DNA from: Phycisphaerae bacterium
Lineage (GTDB): Bacteria > Planctomycetota > Phycisphaerae > Phycisphaerales > UBA1924
DNA length: 64,000 nucleotides
Reading direction: 5' to 3'
NCBI GenBank assembly: GCA_030432255.1
Contig: JAUIHS010000018.1
Coordinates: forward strand, 1-64,000
The notes beneath the pieces are model-generated. The model worked only from the letters and a program-made list of their open reading frames with translations, was not told where the DNA came from and did not search any database. Below, one piece after another: positions 37,204 through 46,543 of this stretch. A program made the translations under genes and the position numbers. Position 1 is the stretch's first letter, and the number at the start of each line of letters is the position of its first letter.

Positions 37204-38103
37204 TCACCCTGCTTCGCGATGCACGGAACCGTCGTCGTCCGACGGTTCCTGCTGCTGCTTGAAGAAGCGGCTGGGCTTCTCGTCGGCGAGGCGCTGGTTG
37301 AGTTTGCGGAGGGCTTCGACTTCGATCTGGCGCACGCGCTCGCGGGTCAGGCCGATTTCGAGTCCGATCTGCTTCAGGGTCAGCGGCTCCTTGCCGTCCA
37401 GACCGAAGCGAAGACGCAGCACGCGCGCTTCGCGCTCGTCGATGGCGTCCAGCAGGTTGTAGATCGTCGACAACTCGTCCTGACGGAGCACAGGCTCCTC
37501 CGGCTTGCCGGCGTTCGGATCCTGCAGGATGTCGCCGAAGTTCACGGAGTCCCCGTCCGCATCCACCGGCGCCTGGGTGCCGGAGTTGAACACGCGGCCG
37601 GCGCTCTTGATGATCGAGATCTTCTTGGGCGGCAGGCCCATGATGCGGGCCAGTTCCTCGACGGTCGGCTGACGGCTGTGCTTCTCTTCGAAGCGCGCTG
37701 AGGCCTGCTTCCACTTCGCGATGAGTTCGACCATGTACGCGGGCACGTGGATGGGCTGACCGGCGTTGATGAGGGAACGCTTGATGGCCTGCTTGATCCA
37801 CCATGATGCGTAGGTGGAGAAGCGGGCGCCCTGGGCCGGGTCGAAGCCTTCGACGGCGCGGATGAGACCGATGTTGCCCTCTTCGATGAGATCGGTGAGG
37901 GTGAGGCCGCGATGCGTGTAGTGTTTCGCGATGGAGACGACGAGTCGCAGGTTGGCGCGCACGAGTCGATCGCGGGACTCGGGGCAGCTGTCGTTGATGA
38001 CGAGCCAGCCGAGGATCCGTTCCTCTTCGGGCGTGAGCAGATCGTGCGTGTTGATCTGTCTCAGGTAGACCTGGAGATCGGATTCCAGCTCCGACTTGGC
38101 CAT
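37204..38103 (-). CDS. Primary-type RNA polymerase sigma factor (RpoD/SigA family), short form
   Basis: 299 residues. Region 1.2 opens the protein ([20 protein letters not shown]). Region 2 has [38 protein letters not shown] and the -10-recognition helix [16 protein letters not shown]. Region 3 and the region 4.2 helix-turn-helix ([20 protein letters not shown]) are complete. A long region 1.1 is absent, as in group 2 factors or short RpoD forms; region 4.2 would read -35 elements. The Lys/Glu-rich tail is unusual. It is transcribed divergently from the caspase-like gene. Confidence 0.92.
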   Translation of the reverse strand: MAKSELESDLQVYLRQINTHDLLTPEEERILGWLVINDSCPESRDRLVRANLRLVVSIAKHYTHRGLTLTDLIEEGNIGLIRAVEGFDPAQGARFSTYASWWIKQAIKRSLINAGQPIHVPAYMVELIAKWKQASARFEEKHSRQPTVEELARIMGLPPKKISIIKSAGRVFNSGTQAPVDADGDSVNFGDILQDPNAGKPEEPVLRQDELSTIYNLLDAIDEREARVLRLRFGLDGKEPLTLKQIGLEIGLTRERVRQIEVEALRKLNQRLADEKPSRFFKQQQEPSDDDGSVHREAG

Positions 38104-38682
38104 GAACAGTCCATTCCTTGTTGGCTTCCGCCTGGTGTCGGTCGGAGCCCCGTGCAGGGTCAGGGAATACTATCGCTCCCGATTCCGGGGAGCAACGATC
38201 GCGACGGCGTCATCGACCATCCTCCCATCGGCTCGCCACAAAGCGCCCTTGAGCCGGAGTCGGTGATGCTAACAAAGAGGGTACAGCAGCAGGTACTGCC
38301 GACCCCCGCGGGAGAGAGAGGTTGCGGCATGCCTTCAGGCGCGGTGATTTCCAGGGCAGCCGGCATCGGGCACCGGGCATCCGGGGTTGACAGCCTTCGG
38401 CATGGAATCTGAGGAGCTTCCGCTCCAACTTATGAGACCTATAGCCAACGAATGGAGCGGCAGCTCCTCAGGATGCTGGCCGCAGGCCATCGATCCCGGT
38501 TGCCCGGTGCCGGATGCCGAATGCCCAGCGCCTTTCCCATTCCCGACCCAAACTCAAGTGAGTAACCGGCGCGTGCTTCGCCTATTGGACTGTGCCAAGC
38601 GCACCCGGCCGAACGCATCAGGGAAAGCGATGCAGGGACGGCCGCGACACAAGTGGAACACGAATCAACCAGGAGCATCGCC
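38104..38682. other. Divergent intergenic region with composite repeat, 579 bp
   Basis: It separates the sigma factor and the first caspase-like gene. Composite repeat 3 (38361-38527) occupies its middle. The remaining flanks (38104-38360 and 38528-38682) contain no gene or RNA I recognise, although both promoters must be here. Confidence 0.4.
38361..38527. repeat. Composite inverted repeat 3
   Basis: Left heptamers CGGCATC, GGGCACC, GGGCATC (38361-38381); core left 38391-38426 (CAGCCTTCGGCATGG, GAGGAGCTTCCGCTCC); core right 38454-38491 (GGAGCGGCAGCTCCTC, CCGCAGGCC); right heptamers TTGCCCG, GTGCCGG, ATGCCGA, ATGCCCA (38500-38527), which are roughly the reverse complement of the left set. 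Confidence 0.85.
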
Positions 38683-40326
38683 ATGCTGCGTCTCATGCAC
38701 ACCGCTGTCCGTTCGCGCTGCCTTCACACGAGCGCCGTCTCACTCGCCCTGCTGGGAGGCCTCGTCGCCAGCGCCAACGCCACGCGCATCAGCGCCGGTG
38801 TCGCCGTTCGCCCCGAGCCGTTCTGGCACTCTTCCTATGTGCGCAATGGTGCCCAGAAGGCAATCGCATACAAGGACTTCGACTACGACGACGCCATTCA
38901 CAAGTACATGGGAGGCGATCCCATGCAGGATCAGAAGTGGGACTCCGTCGATGTCGTCTTCCAGACCTGCTACGGCGGCGGATTCCTCAACGAGATCGCG
39001 GCACTCCCCGTCCCGCACACCTTCTCCTCCTCCGCAGGCTGGTGGGAGAGTTCGTACACCGATGTGCAGCCGCCCGCGGGCATGCTGCCCTTCGGCGTCG
39101 ACAACTTCACACGCGCCATCCGCACCGCGGCGGAAGGCCCCATCCTCGCCATGATCCGGTACTTCCGCGAAGCCGCGCTGGGCGTGAACCCCGCGAACCT
39201 CAAGGACCCGTTTGCGCCGATGTCGGCCTTCGCATCCACGGAGCACCCGCAGTACAGTTCGCCGGACATTGCCATCGGCGGGCCGAATGATCGCCGCGGC
39301 CTCGGCGGCATCGACCAGTACGCGATTCTCGTTTCCTGGGACAAGACGGAAGGCCGTCACACGGTGAATATGGCGCGCATGCGTCAGGCGTTGCTGGCGC
39401 AGGGTGTGCTGCCGGGGAATATCATCGAACTGTGGGGCGTCACGCCACCGCTGGGAGCCCCCGACCTGACGGCGGGCCCGTGGGGAGGCGTCCTGCCGAC
39501 CGACATCGCCGGGTTGCCGGGCATCACGGCCGAGGGCGGCGCGGACACGTTTGAATTCGACATTGCACTGTCGGGTGCGGCGTTCATGTTCCCGCCAACC
39601 GGCACCGAGAAACTGTTCATCTACAACACGGGCCACGGCGGCCAGGCCATTTCGATCCAGTTGCTCGGCATCTACATCCCGATCCCCTCACCCGGTGGAA
39701 CGGGTGGCGCCGGTGGAAGCGGCAAGGGATACCGGGTGCCGATCGGTGGACACACGCAATCGCCCGGAGAGAACTGGCGCGACTCGGTGATGGACAGCAG
39801 TGGCAACAACCTGATGCAGTTCACGTTCGACGGCGTCCCCGGCCCGGGTATCACGCTGGAGATCAACGGCGTGAACTTCGGCAGCCTCGACCAGTACGCG
39901 GCGACCTCCGAAGACGTCTACCCGCTGGAGCCGTACGTGAGTGGATCTCAGGTGCACTTCCAGGTGCAGGTGCCGTACGACGTGCTGTCGTGCGAAGCGG
40001 CGATCAACCCGGTGTGCGACGGCGAGACGGCCGATGTGCGCTTCATGGGCATGATTCCGGAAGATGAGACCAACCCCCGCCTGCTGAGCGTGCTGACACG
40101 GGGAGGCGACCAGGAAACGATGGCCGTGATCGAAGGCCACGAACTGGTACCCACCCCCTGTTACGCCGATGCGGACGGTGATCGCGATGTGGACTTCGAC
40201 GACCTGAACATCGTGATGCTGCACTGGGGAGAGTCGGTTGCAGAGGGTGACGTGACGTACGACGGATCCGTGGACTTCCTTGATCTCGACCTCGTGCTCC
40301 AGCACTGGGGCACAAACTGCGACTGA
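38683..40326 (+). CDS. Secreted caspase-like (possibly circularly permuted) protein with dockerin, paralogue A
   Basis: 547 residues from the ATG at 38683, after AGGAG at 7-nt spacing; the longer ORF lacks such a site. Signal peptide about 1-33. Cys96 in VVFQTCYGGGFLNEI resembles the catalytic Cys strand of caspase-type peptidases (DxCxxG). The block AILVSWD, RMRQALLAQGV, NIIELWG resembles their first strand-helix-strand unit, and LFIYNTGHGGQ with His318 resembles the catalytic-His strand. The Cys strand comes before the His strand, the reverse of caspases. His49 (FWHSSYV) is also conserved in the paralogue. A beta-rich region and a dockerin module (CYADADGDRDVDFDDLN) ending WGTNCD complete it. 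Enzyme activity is a hypothesis. Confidence 0.75.
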   Translation: MLRLMHTAVRSRCLHTSAVSLALLGGLVASANATRISAGVAVRPEPFWHSSYVRNGAQKAIAYKDFDYDDAIHKYMGGDPMQDQKWDSVDVVFQTCYGGGFLNEIAALPVPHTFSSSAGWWESSYTDVQPPAGMLPFGVDNFTRAIRTAAEGPILAMIRYFREAALGVNPANLKDPFAPMSAFASTEHPQYSSPDIAIGGPNDRRGLGGIDQYAILVSWDKTEGRHTVNMARMRQALLAQGVLPGNIIELWGVTPPLGAPDLTAGPWGGVLPTDIAGLPGITAEGGADTFEFDIALSGAAFMFPPTGTEKLFIYNTGHGGQAISIQLLGIYIPIPSPGGTGGAGGSGKGYRVPIGGHTQSPGENWRDSVMDSSGNNLMQFTFDGVPGPGITLEINGVNFGSLDQYAATSEDVYPLEPYVSGSQVHFQVQVPYDVLSCEAAINPVCDGETADVRFMGMIPEDETNPRLLSVLTRGGDQETMAVIEGHELVPTPCYADADGDRDVDFDDLNIVMLHWGESVAEGDVTYDGSVDFLDLDLVLQHWGTNCD

Positions 40327-40350
40327 CCCCTGCTCCCGCTCTCCCATCGC

Positions 40351-40390
40351 GACAACCCCGGCGTCCATGACGTCGGGGTTGTCTGTTTTC
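40351..40390 (+). terminator. Rho-independent terminator after caspase-like paralogue A
   Basis: GACAACCCCG (40351-40360) pairs perfectly with CGGGGTTGTC (40374-40383), followed by TGTTTTC. Confidence 0.85.
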
Positions 40391-40420
40391 GTTGCACTCG
40401 AATTGGTCGGTCGAGCTTGT

Positions 40421-40560
40421 GGGGAAACGGGAGCCGGGAAACGGAAACCGGGATGGAGTGCCTCCGGCAGGGAATCGGCGGAGCTTCCGCTCCATCCTGC
40501 CGTTGGATACTCCACACCGCTCCCCACTCCCGCTCCCATCCCGACTCAAAGTTTCCCACG
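40421..40560. repeat. Composite inverted repeat 4
   Basis: Left 7-mers GGGGAAA, CGGGAGC, CGGGAAA, CGGAAAC, CGGGATG (40421-40455); core with GAGTGCCTCCGGCAGG and CGGAGCTTCCGCTCC (40457-40506); then CTCCCCACTCCCGCTCCC-type sequence to about 40549, complementary in style to the left 7-mers. It separates the two caspase-like genes. Confidence 0.8.
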
Positions 40561-40616
40561 ATTCATGGTGTGACGCCGATGGGGCTCTCGCGTTACCGGT
40601 TGAAGGGAGCAGCAAC

Positions 40617-42272
40617 ATGAGTGAACGCATGGCATGTCGGCAGACCGTGCCAGGCGCAGCGGCTGTGGTGCTCGCTGCGATGGCGGTCCAGAACCTCGAA
40701 GCAACCCGGATCAGTGTCGGAGTCCCGGTGACTCCCGAGCCCTGGTGGCATTCGTCGTATGTGACGGATGGCGGCGGGGCCGGCATCATTCTGACGGACT
40801 GGCAATATGCGGAGATCATCGATCGGTATACCGGAGGTGACCCGACATGGGACTCCCGTTACCTCTCGGTGGATGTGGTCACCAACGTCTGTTTCGGTGG
40901 TGGCTTCCTGAATGACATCGATGCGATCGCAGGGCTGGAGTATTCGTTCGCATCATCGGTTGACTGGTCGAAGGGCAGCTACAACCATGAGGACATTCTC
41001 CCAACGGGCGAGTTCGTCGTCGACAACTTCCCGCGCGCCTACCGGCAGGCCATTGAAGTGCCGGCAAATTCAATCATCGACTACTTCAACCAGTCCACAA
41101 CCGGACCCGTCGGAGCGAGGGACCCCTTCTCTCCCATCACCGTGTATCCGCCCATCGTCCACAACGGCCAGTACAGCTCTGCGGACCCAGCGCCCAATGG
41201 ATTCAACGACCTCCGCAAGATCGGAGGCGCGAACCAGTACGTGATCATGGTGGCATGGGGCGGCTTCGAAGCACGCCATGTCATCAACATCGCGCGCATG
41301 CGAAGGGCGCTGCTGGCGAGGGGGGTTCCCGCGGCGAACATCGTTCAACTCTGGGGCTGGCCACAGGGAGACAACCCACCGCTCGCCGCGGGTCCCTGGG
41401 CCTCGGTACTCCCCTCCGACCCCGCGCCCGTCGGCCTCCCCGGCATTGTGTCGACAGACGGCATCACGCCCTTCCACTTTGAGGGGGCGGTCTCAGGTGC
41501 GATGTTTGCCGGTGCATTCCCGCTTGCGGAGAATGGCGCACAACTCCTGATCTACAACACGGGACATGGTGGTCACGCCGTCTCCATTAGCATCTGGCAG
41601 TACTACAAGCCGATCTATGGCGGTGAGGGTGGCGGCGGTGCGGGTGGCACCGGTCAGGGTCGAGGACACGAGATCCCGATCGGTGGACAGGAGACGCCCG
41701 GTGACTCAGATGGCTGGCATAACTCGGCAGCCAGTCCGGACGGTTACCAGTCGATCCAGATCACGTTCGACGAGGCGCCGGAGCCTGACGTCACGCTCTG
41801 GATCAACGGGTTCGACTTCGGGTTGCTGGCCGATTACAGCGTGACGCCCGGTAGTGAACTGCCGCTCGATCCCTACGTGTCGGGTCCGCAGGTGCACTAC
41901 AGGCTTGACGTTGACCGGGAAGTCCTCGGATGCACGGCGCCCGGTGTGCATCCCCTCTGTCATCCGGAGTCAATGGACATTCGCTTCTACGGGATGGATC
42001 CGGAGACCGCCATGGATTCACCCCGACTGCTCGGCGTGCGCCTGCTTCGTGGTGACGGTGACACTCTGGTTCACATGCACGAGCACGAGTTGATCCCGAC
42101 GCCGTGCTACGGTGATGCCAACGGCGACCGGGTGGTCGACTTCTCAGATCTCAACGTGCTCCTGATCAACTGGGCGCAGACCACCGCGGAGGGTGATCTG
42201 AACTCGGATGGATACGTCAATTTCTCCGACCTGAACCTCGTGCTGCTGAACTGGGGAAACGCATGCCCCTGA
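40617..42272 (+). CDS. Secreted caspase-like (possibly circularly permuted) protein with dockerin, paralogue B
   Basis: 551 residues from the ATG at 40617, after AAGGGAG. It parallels paralogue A throughout: signal peptide, EPWWHSSYV (His45), DVVTNVCFGGGFLNDI (Cys92), YVIMVAWGGFEARH, RMRRALLARGV, NIVQLWGW, and LLIYNTGHGGHAVSI (His317). His45 and Cys92 are 47 residues apart, exactly as in A. The middle GGGGAGGTGQGRGHEIP loop also matches. The C-terminus is a dockerin module (CYGDANGDRVVDFSDLN, then DLNSDGYVNFSDLNLVL) ending WGNACP. It ends 3 bp before the convergent giant-protein gene. Confidence 0.75.
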   Translation: MSERMACRQTVPGAAAVVLAAMAVQNLEATRISVGVPVTPEPWWHSSYVTDGGGAGIILTDWQYAEIIDRYTGGDPTWDSRYLSVDVVTNVCFGGGFLNDIDAIAGLEYSFASSVDWSKGSYNHEDILPTGEFVVDNFPRAYRQAIEVPANSIIDYFNQSTTGPVGARDPFSPITVYPPIVHNGQYSSADPAPNGFNDLRKIGGANQYVIMVAWGGFEARHVINIARMRRALLARGVPAANIVQLWGWPQGDNPPLAAGPWASVLPSDPAPVGLPGIVSTDGITPFHFEGAVSGAMFAGAFPLAENGAQLLIYNTGHGGHAVSISIWQYYKPIYGGEGGGGAGGTGQGRGHEIPIGGQETPGDSDGWHNSAASPDGYQSIQITFDEAPEPDVTLWINGFDFGLLADYSVTPGSELPLDPYVSGPQVHYRLDVDREVLGCTAPGVHPLCHPESMDIRFYGMDPETAMDSPRLLGVRLLRGDGDTLVHMHEHELIPTPCYGDANGDRVVDFSDLNVLLINWAQTTAEGDLNSDGYVNFSDLNLVLLNWGNACP

Positions 42273-42275
42273 AGG

Positions 42276-45200
42276 TCACGAACAGAAGGTGCCCCATGCC
42301 TCCAGCAGAATCTCGAGGTCCGTGAAGTTCACGACGCCGTCGCCGTTCAGGTCGCCGCGGCTGTTCACCTGCCCCCAGTAGTCGAGCAGGACGTTGAGGT
42401 CATCGAAGTCGACCGTGAGATCGCAGTTGGTGTCGCCGGGACATGCGAAGGCGGCATTGATGAAGGCCGTGCCCTGCCCACCGTCTTCCTGACCATCGCC
42501 GCCGCAGGCTGAGACGAGGCCGGTGAAGCTGGCCGCCGTGTTCTGAATCACGATGCGACCGCCACCGCCGCCGCCGGACCATGAGAGGTGTCCTCCGCCC
42601 CCCCGCGCGGTCACGGAACCGGTCCCGGTGAAGTCGTTGCACTCGATCCACAGGCTTCCGCCGGCACCACCGCCCGCATGACCGCTGGGGTAGGCCGCGC
42701 CGTCGAGGTTGATCTCACCATCGACATGCACGTCGCCACCGACGGTGAGACGCAGGGCGCCGCCACCGGCACCACCAGGCACGTTGTTGTCGGTGTCATT
42801 CCCGCCGCCCGAGCCGAGCGTCACCGGCATCTCGAAGGACCCGTATGCCGGTCCCGGGGTCGCACCCGGGTAGTTGGGATGTCCACTCCCGCCCGTGCCG
42901 CCGTGACCACCGCCGCCACCGACTGCATCCTCGCCGCCGGCGCCGGGACCCATGCCACCGGGCCAGCCCCGGCCGACCCCACCGATGATGCCACCCGCTT
43001 CGACGTCGACATCGCCGGTGAACGTGAGGTGCATCCCGGCTTCGTTGTGCGGATGCCCGAGGAGCCCCGCGTTGCGAACCAGCAGGTTCGAGTCGAAGGT
43101 GTGTGTCCCGGAGAACTCGGTTGCCTCGCCCACATTGTTGTCGCAGTTGTCGACGATCATGGTCTCTTCCATGGTCGTGTTGTTGATGAGATAGATGGTT
43201 CCGGCGCCGCCGTCATTCCGCGCGTTGCCGCCGCACGCCGTGATCGCTCCCGTGCCGACGCCGCGCTCCGGCGCGAGGGTGTTGAGGTCGTAGCTGATTG
43301 AGATGCGACCACCACCACCGCCGCCCGCCCAGGTGGCGTTACCCGCGCCGCCATGAGCGCGGATCGTGCCGGTGCCGCTGAGTTCGGAAGTCTCGATCCA
43401 CAGGCTGCCGCCGGACCCGCCGCCGCACTGACCCGCCCCGGGATCACCGTCCGCGGAGACGACCCCGTTCACGATGAATCTCGACCCGCACGTGATGCGA
43501 AGCGCCGGACCACCAGCCCCGCCAAGTGAACTCTCGTCCGTGTCATCGCCCGCACCGGAGCCGAGCGTCACGGGCGATTCAACGCTGCCGTAGCAACCGC
43601 CGCCGCGCGCCGGATACGAGGGATTGGCGTTCCCGCCCGCTCCGCCATGCCCGGCACCCGCGGTCACGATGCCGGCTTCACCGGCGCCGGGACCGGACTC
43701 ATGTGGCCATCCCCGACCGTTTCCGCCGATCACGCCCGTCTCTTCGACGAGGATGTCGCCCGCGAAGTCGATGTGTGTCCCCTCGGCCTCGTGCTTATGT
43801 GAAACGAGTCCCGCATCACGCACGATGAGTCCGGCGTTGTAAGCGTTGTAGCCTGAGAACTCCGTGGCCTCGCCCGCATTGTGATTGCAATTCGCCACGA
43901 TGACGGTCCCGAGGGACGTCGCGTTGTCCTTGAGGTAGATCGTCCCGGCGCCGCCGTCGAAGCGACCGTTGCCGCCGCAGGCGGTGATCGGGAAGCCGTC
44001 ACCCCGCGCTGTGGTGAACGCATCGGTGTCGTAGGTGATGGCGATGCGTCCACCGCCGCCGCCACCCGAGTACGTTGCGTTGGCCGCCCCGCCGTCAGCA
44101 TTGATACTGCCGATGCCTGCGAGTGTGCCACAGTCGATCCAGATGCTCCCACCGGCGCCCGCACCGGGCTCATGGGAACCGCCAGCCAGACCGTTTGCAG
44201 AGATGACGCCATCAACGGTCAGCGTTTCCGTGACCGTCAGGTGAATCGCGCCGCCGCCGCTGCCGCCGACGTCCCCCTGGTCAGGATCGGTGCCACCGCC
44301 GGACCCGAAGGTGGTCGGCATCTCGACGGAACCGTAGCAGTCACCACCAATGGCGTTGGGGTAGGCGATATTGCCGTTCGCACCGGCACCGCCATGCCCC
44401 GCGCCACCGGAAACCTGTGAGCCCTGCTGACCGGGTTGCGGGCCGGCGTCCGCGGGGAAGCCGCGGCCATCAAGACTGATCGCCCCGGTCTCTTCGATGG
44501 TGCAATGGCCGTCGATGGTGACATCCAGTCCGTCATCTTCGTGCGCGTGTCCGAAGAATGCACTGTTTCGGATCGTGACGTCAGCGACGATGGTCGTCAT
44601 ACCTGTGAGTTCTGTCGCTTCACCCGCGTTGTGCGAGCAGTTGTCGAGGAGGAGCGTGGCGTCTCCGGAAGACGTATCGACCGCGTAAATCGTGCCCGCG
44701 CCACCGTCGTGGCGACCGCTGCCACCGCAGGCGCTCATGGTTCCGGTGAACGTATCGGTCCCCGTGTAGACCGCGATGCGGCCGCCACCACCCGCACCGG
44801 CATACGTCGCGTTGGCGCTTCCGCCGTTGGCCCGGATGGTGCCGGTGCCGGTGAGCACTCCCGCCTCAATCCAGAGGCTGCCACCGGCGCCACCACCCGC
44901 TTCGAGATTGCTGCCGAGAAAACCATCCGCGTCCGCGACGCCGTCGAGCGTGAAGGTTCCGCCAACCGTGCAATGGAACGCGCCACCGCCATCACCGCCC
45001 GGCGACAGGTTGTCGGGATCCGTGCCGCCACCCGAGCCATGGGTGGTCGGCATCTCGATGGAACCGTAGCAGCCGCCGCCGAAGGCATTGACGTAGGACG
45101 CATTCCCATTGCCACCGGCGCCGCCATGTCCGGCGCCACCCGCGACCTGGAGGTCCGGCAGGCCCGGCGCCGGGCCACCATCGGGACCGTAGCCACTGCC

Positions 45201-46250
45201 TGCGACATCGATGCCACTGGTGGCATCGCAGAACATGTCACCCGTCACGACAAACACCACCCCCTGCTCACCCTTCGGATGTCCGAGGAAGGCACCATTG
45301 GTGAGGGTGGCGTTGCCGTTGATCGTGGTCGTGCCGACGAAATCGGTGGGCGATGGGCGGTTGTGGCCCATGTTGTCAAGGAAGAGATCCTCGACCCCAT
45401 TGATGCTCATGAGGATGGTGCCGGCGCCGCCGTCCCACGTGCCGCTGCCGCCGTATGCGCTGGTCCCGCCCGCAAACACCGATGTGTTGGCATAGATCGC
45501 AATGCGACCACCGCCGCCGCCACCCGACCACGCCGCGTGACCGATCCCGCCTCGCGCGTTGATGTCACCGTCTCCGGCAAGTTCGTTGCAGTCGATCCAG
45601 ATGCTGCCGCCCGCGCCGCCGCCGGACTCATTGCCGTTGAAGTCACCGCCGTTGGCGGCGATCGTCCCGGACACGTCGCACTGACCACCAACGGTCAGAC
45701 GGATGGCGCCGCCGCCCCGCCCGCCGTTGACTCCGGGAGAGTCGTCGTTGCCGCCACCGGATCCGAAGGTCGTCGGCGCATGCAGGTCGCCGTACCCCGC
45801 GCCGCCGATTGCGTCAGAGTAGGAACCGTTGCCGTCGCCACCCGCCCCGCCGTGTGCACCGCCTCCCGCGACGTCGTCCGTCCCACCGGCACCCGGACCG
45901 GACGCCGGTTCATGGCCGCGAAGGTTGGCGCGAATGAGGCACCCGCCCGTGATCGTGCAGTCGTTGGTGATCGTCAGGTGCAGCCCGACGGCGTCTGACT
46001 CGCCGGACGGGATCGCGCCTCCGACGGAATGCGTCACAACGCCATTGTTGATCAGCATCAGGCTGTTGAACGTGTGATCACAGTCGATGGTGAGAATCGC
46101 ACCGTCGACGATGACATCCATGCCGTCCAGGGACATGTCTTCGCATCCGACTGTCGTATCAGTCGTGATCATGACGGTGCCGGCGTTGAGACCGGCAGTG
46201 AAGGCGACAGCAGTAGCCGCGGCGACGGACAGCCTGTGAACAAAGCGCAT
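42276..46250 (-). CDS. Giant secreted glycine-rich repeat protein with dockerin
   Basis: 1324 residues from the ATG at 46250, preceded by GGAGAG; the longer frame begins with Pro/Arg-rich non-signal residues. Signal peptide about 1-24. Five repeats of roughly 225 residues follow, each ending in a run such as SGGGGGGRIAIYANT and containing GGAGHGGAGGNGN, YGSVEMPTTFGSGGGT and GGAGGSIWIDC. The Gly-rich loops between strands suggest a beta-helix or beta-solenoid surface adhesin. The dockerin module is CPGDTNCDLTVDFDDLN, then DLNGDGVVNFTDLEILL, ending WGTFCS. No catalytic motif is seen. Confidence 0.85.
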   Translation of the reverse strand: MRFVHRLSVAAATAVAFTAGLNAGTVMITTDTTVGCEDMSLDGMDVIVDGAILTIDCDHTFNSLMLINNGVVTHSVGGAIPSGESDAVGLHLTITNDCTITGGCLIRANLRGHEPASGPGAGGTDDVAGGGAHGGAGGDGNGSYSDAIGGAGYGDLHAPTTFGSGGGNDDSPGVNGGRGGGAIRLTVGGQCDVSGTIAANGGDFNGNESGGGAGGSIWIDCNELAGDGDINARGGIGHAAWSGGGGGGRIAIYANTSVFAGGTSAYGGSGTWDGGAGTILMSINGVEDLFLDNMGHNRPSPTDFVGTTTINGNATLTNGAFLGHPKGEQGVVFVVTGDMFCDATSGIDVAGSGYGPDGGPAPGLPDLQVAGGAGHGGAGGNGNASYVNAFGGGCYGSIEMPTTHGSGGGTDPDNLSPGGDGGGAFHCTVGGTFTLDGVADADGFLGSNLEAGGGAGGSLWIEAGVLTGTGTIRANGGSANATYAGAGGGGRIAVYTGTDTFTGTMSACGGSGRHDGGAGTIYAVDTSSGDATLLLDNCSHNAGEATELTGMTTIVADVTIRNSAFFGHAHEDDGLDVTIDGHCTIEETGAISLDGRGFPADAGPQPGQQGSQVSGGAGHGGAGANGNIAYPNAIGGDCYGSVEMPTTFGSGGGTDPDQGDVGGSGGGAIHLTVTETLTVDGVISANGLAGGSHEPGAGAGGSIWIDCGTLAGIGSINADGGAANATYSGGGGGGRIAITYDTDAFTTARGDGFPITACGGNGRFDGGAGTIYLKDNATSLGTVIVANCNHNAGEATEFSGYNAYNAGLIVRDAGLVSHKHEAEGTHIDFAGDILVEETGVIGGNGRGWPHESGPGAGEAGIVTAGAGHGGAGGNANPSYPARGGGCYGSVESPVTLGSGAGDDTDESSLGGAGGPALRITCGSRFIVNGVVSADGDPGAGQCGGGSGGSLWIETSELSGTGTIRAHGGAGNATWAGGGGGGRISISYDLNTLAPERGVGTGAITACGGNARNDGGAGTIYLINNTTMEETMIVDNCDNNVGEATEFSGTHTFDSNLLVRNAGLLGHPHNEAGMHLTFTGDVDVEAGGIIGGVGRGWPGGMGPGAGGEDAVGGGGGHGGTGGSGHPNYPGATPGPAYGSFEMPVTLGSGGGNDTDNNVPGGAGGGALRLTVGGDVHVDGEINLDGAAYPSGHAGGGAGGSLWIECNDFTGTGSVTARGGGGHLSWSGGGGGGRIVIQNTAASFTGLVSACGGDGQEDGGQGTAFINAAFACPGDTNCDLTVDFDDLNVLLDYWGQVNSRGDLNGDGVVNFTDLEILLEAWGTFCS

Positions 46251-46543
46251 TGGACTCTCTCCGATGAGATGGCGATCGACTCGAATGACCCGGTCATTCC
46301 GCAGTGGGCCATCATAACGGGGGGCCCTGCGGTTCCCGAGCTGCACCGTGGCAAGAGACCTCAGATCGTGATTCCCGGACCTCTGCGAGCGGCCAGGTGT
46401 GGAGATAGGCAAGGGCAATCATCGGCTTCAGGACTTTCGTCGCCTGATGACGCACAGTGCCCCCGGGGAGAGCAGCGATGCGCAAGATAGACGCGACATC
46501 GTGCTGGCGATGCCGCGTCCGGGGCGATCGGGGCAAGGCTGGT
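46251..46543. other. Gap upstream of the giant protein gene, 293 bp
   Basis: It runs between the giant protein start and the stop codon of the next minus-strand gene. No RNA, repeat or recognisable promoter was found in it. Confidence 0.35.

Noticed and set aside
44436..45998. Long open frame opposite the giant glycine-rich protein (520 codons)
   Set aside because: It mirrors the Gly-rich repeats of the true gene and shows no signal peptide or domain of its own.
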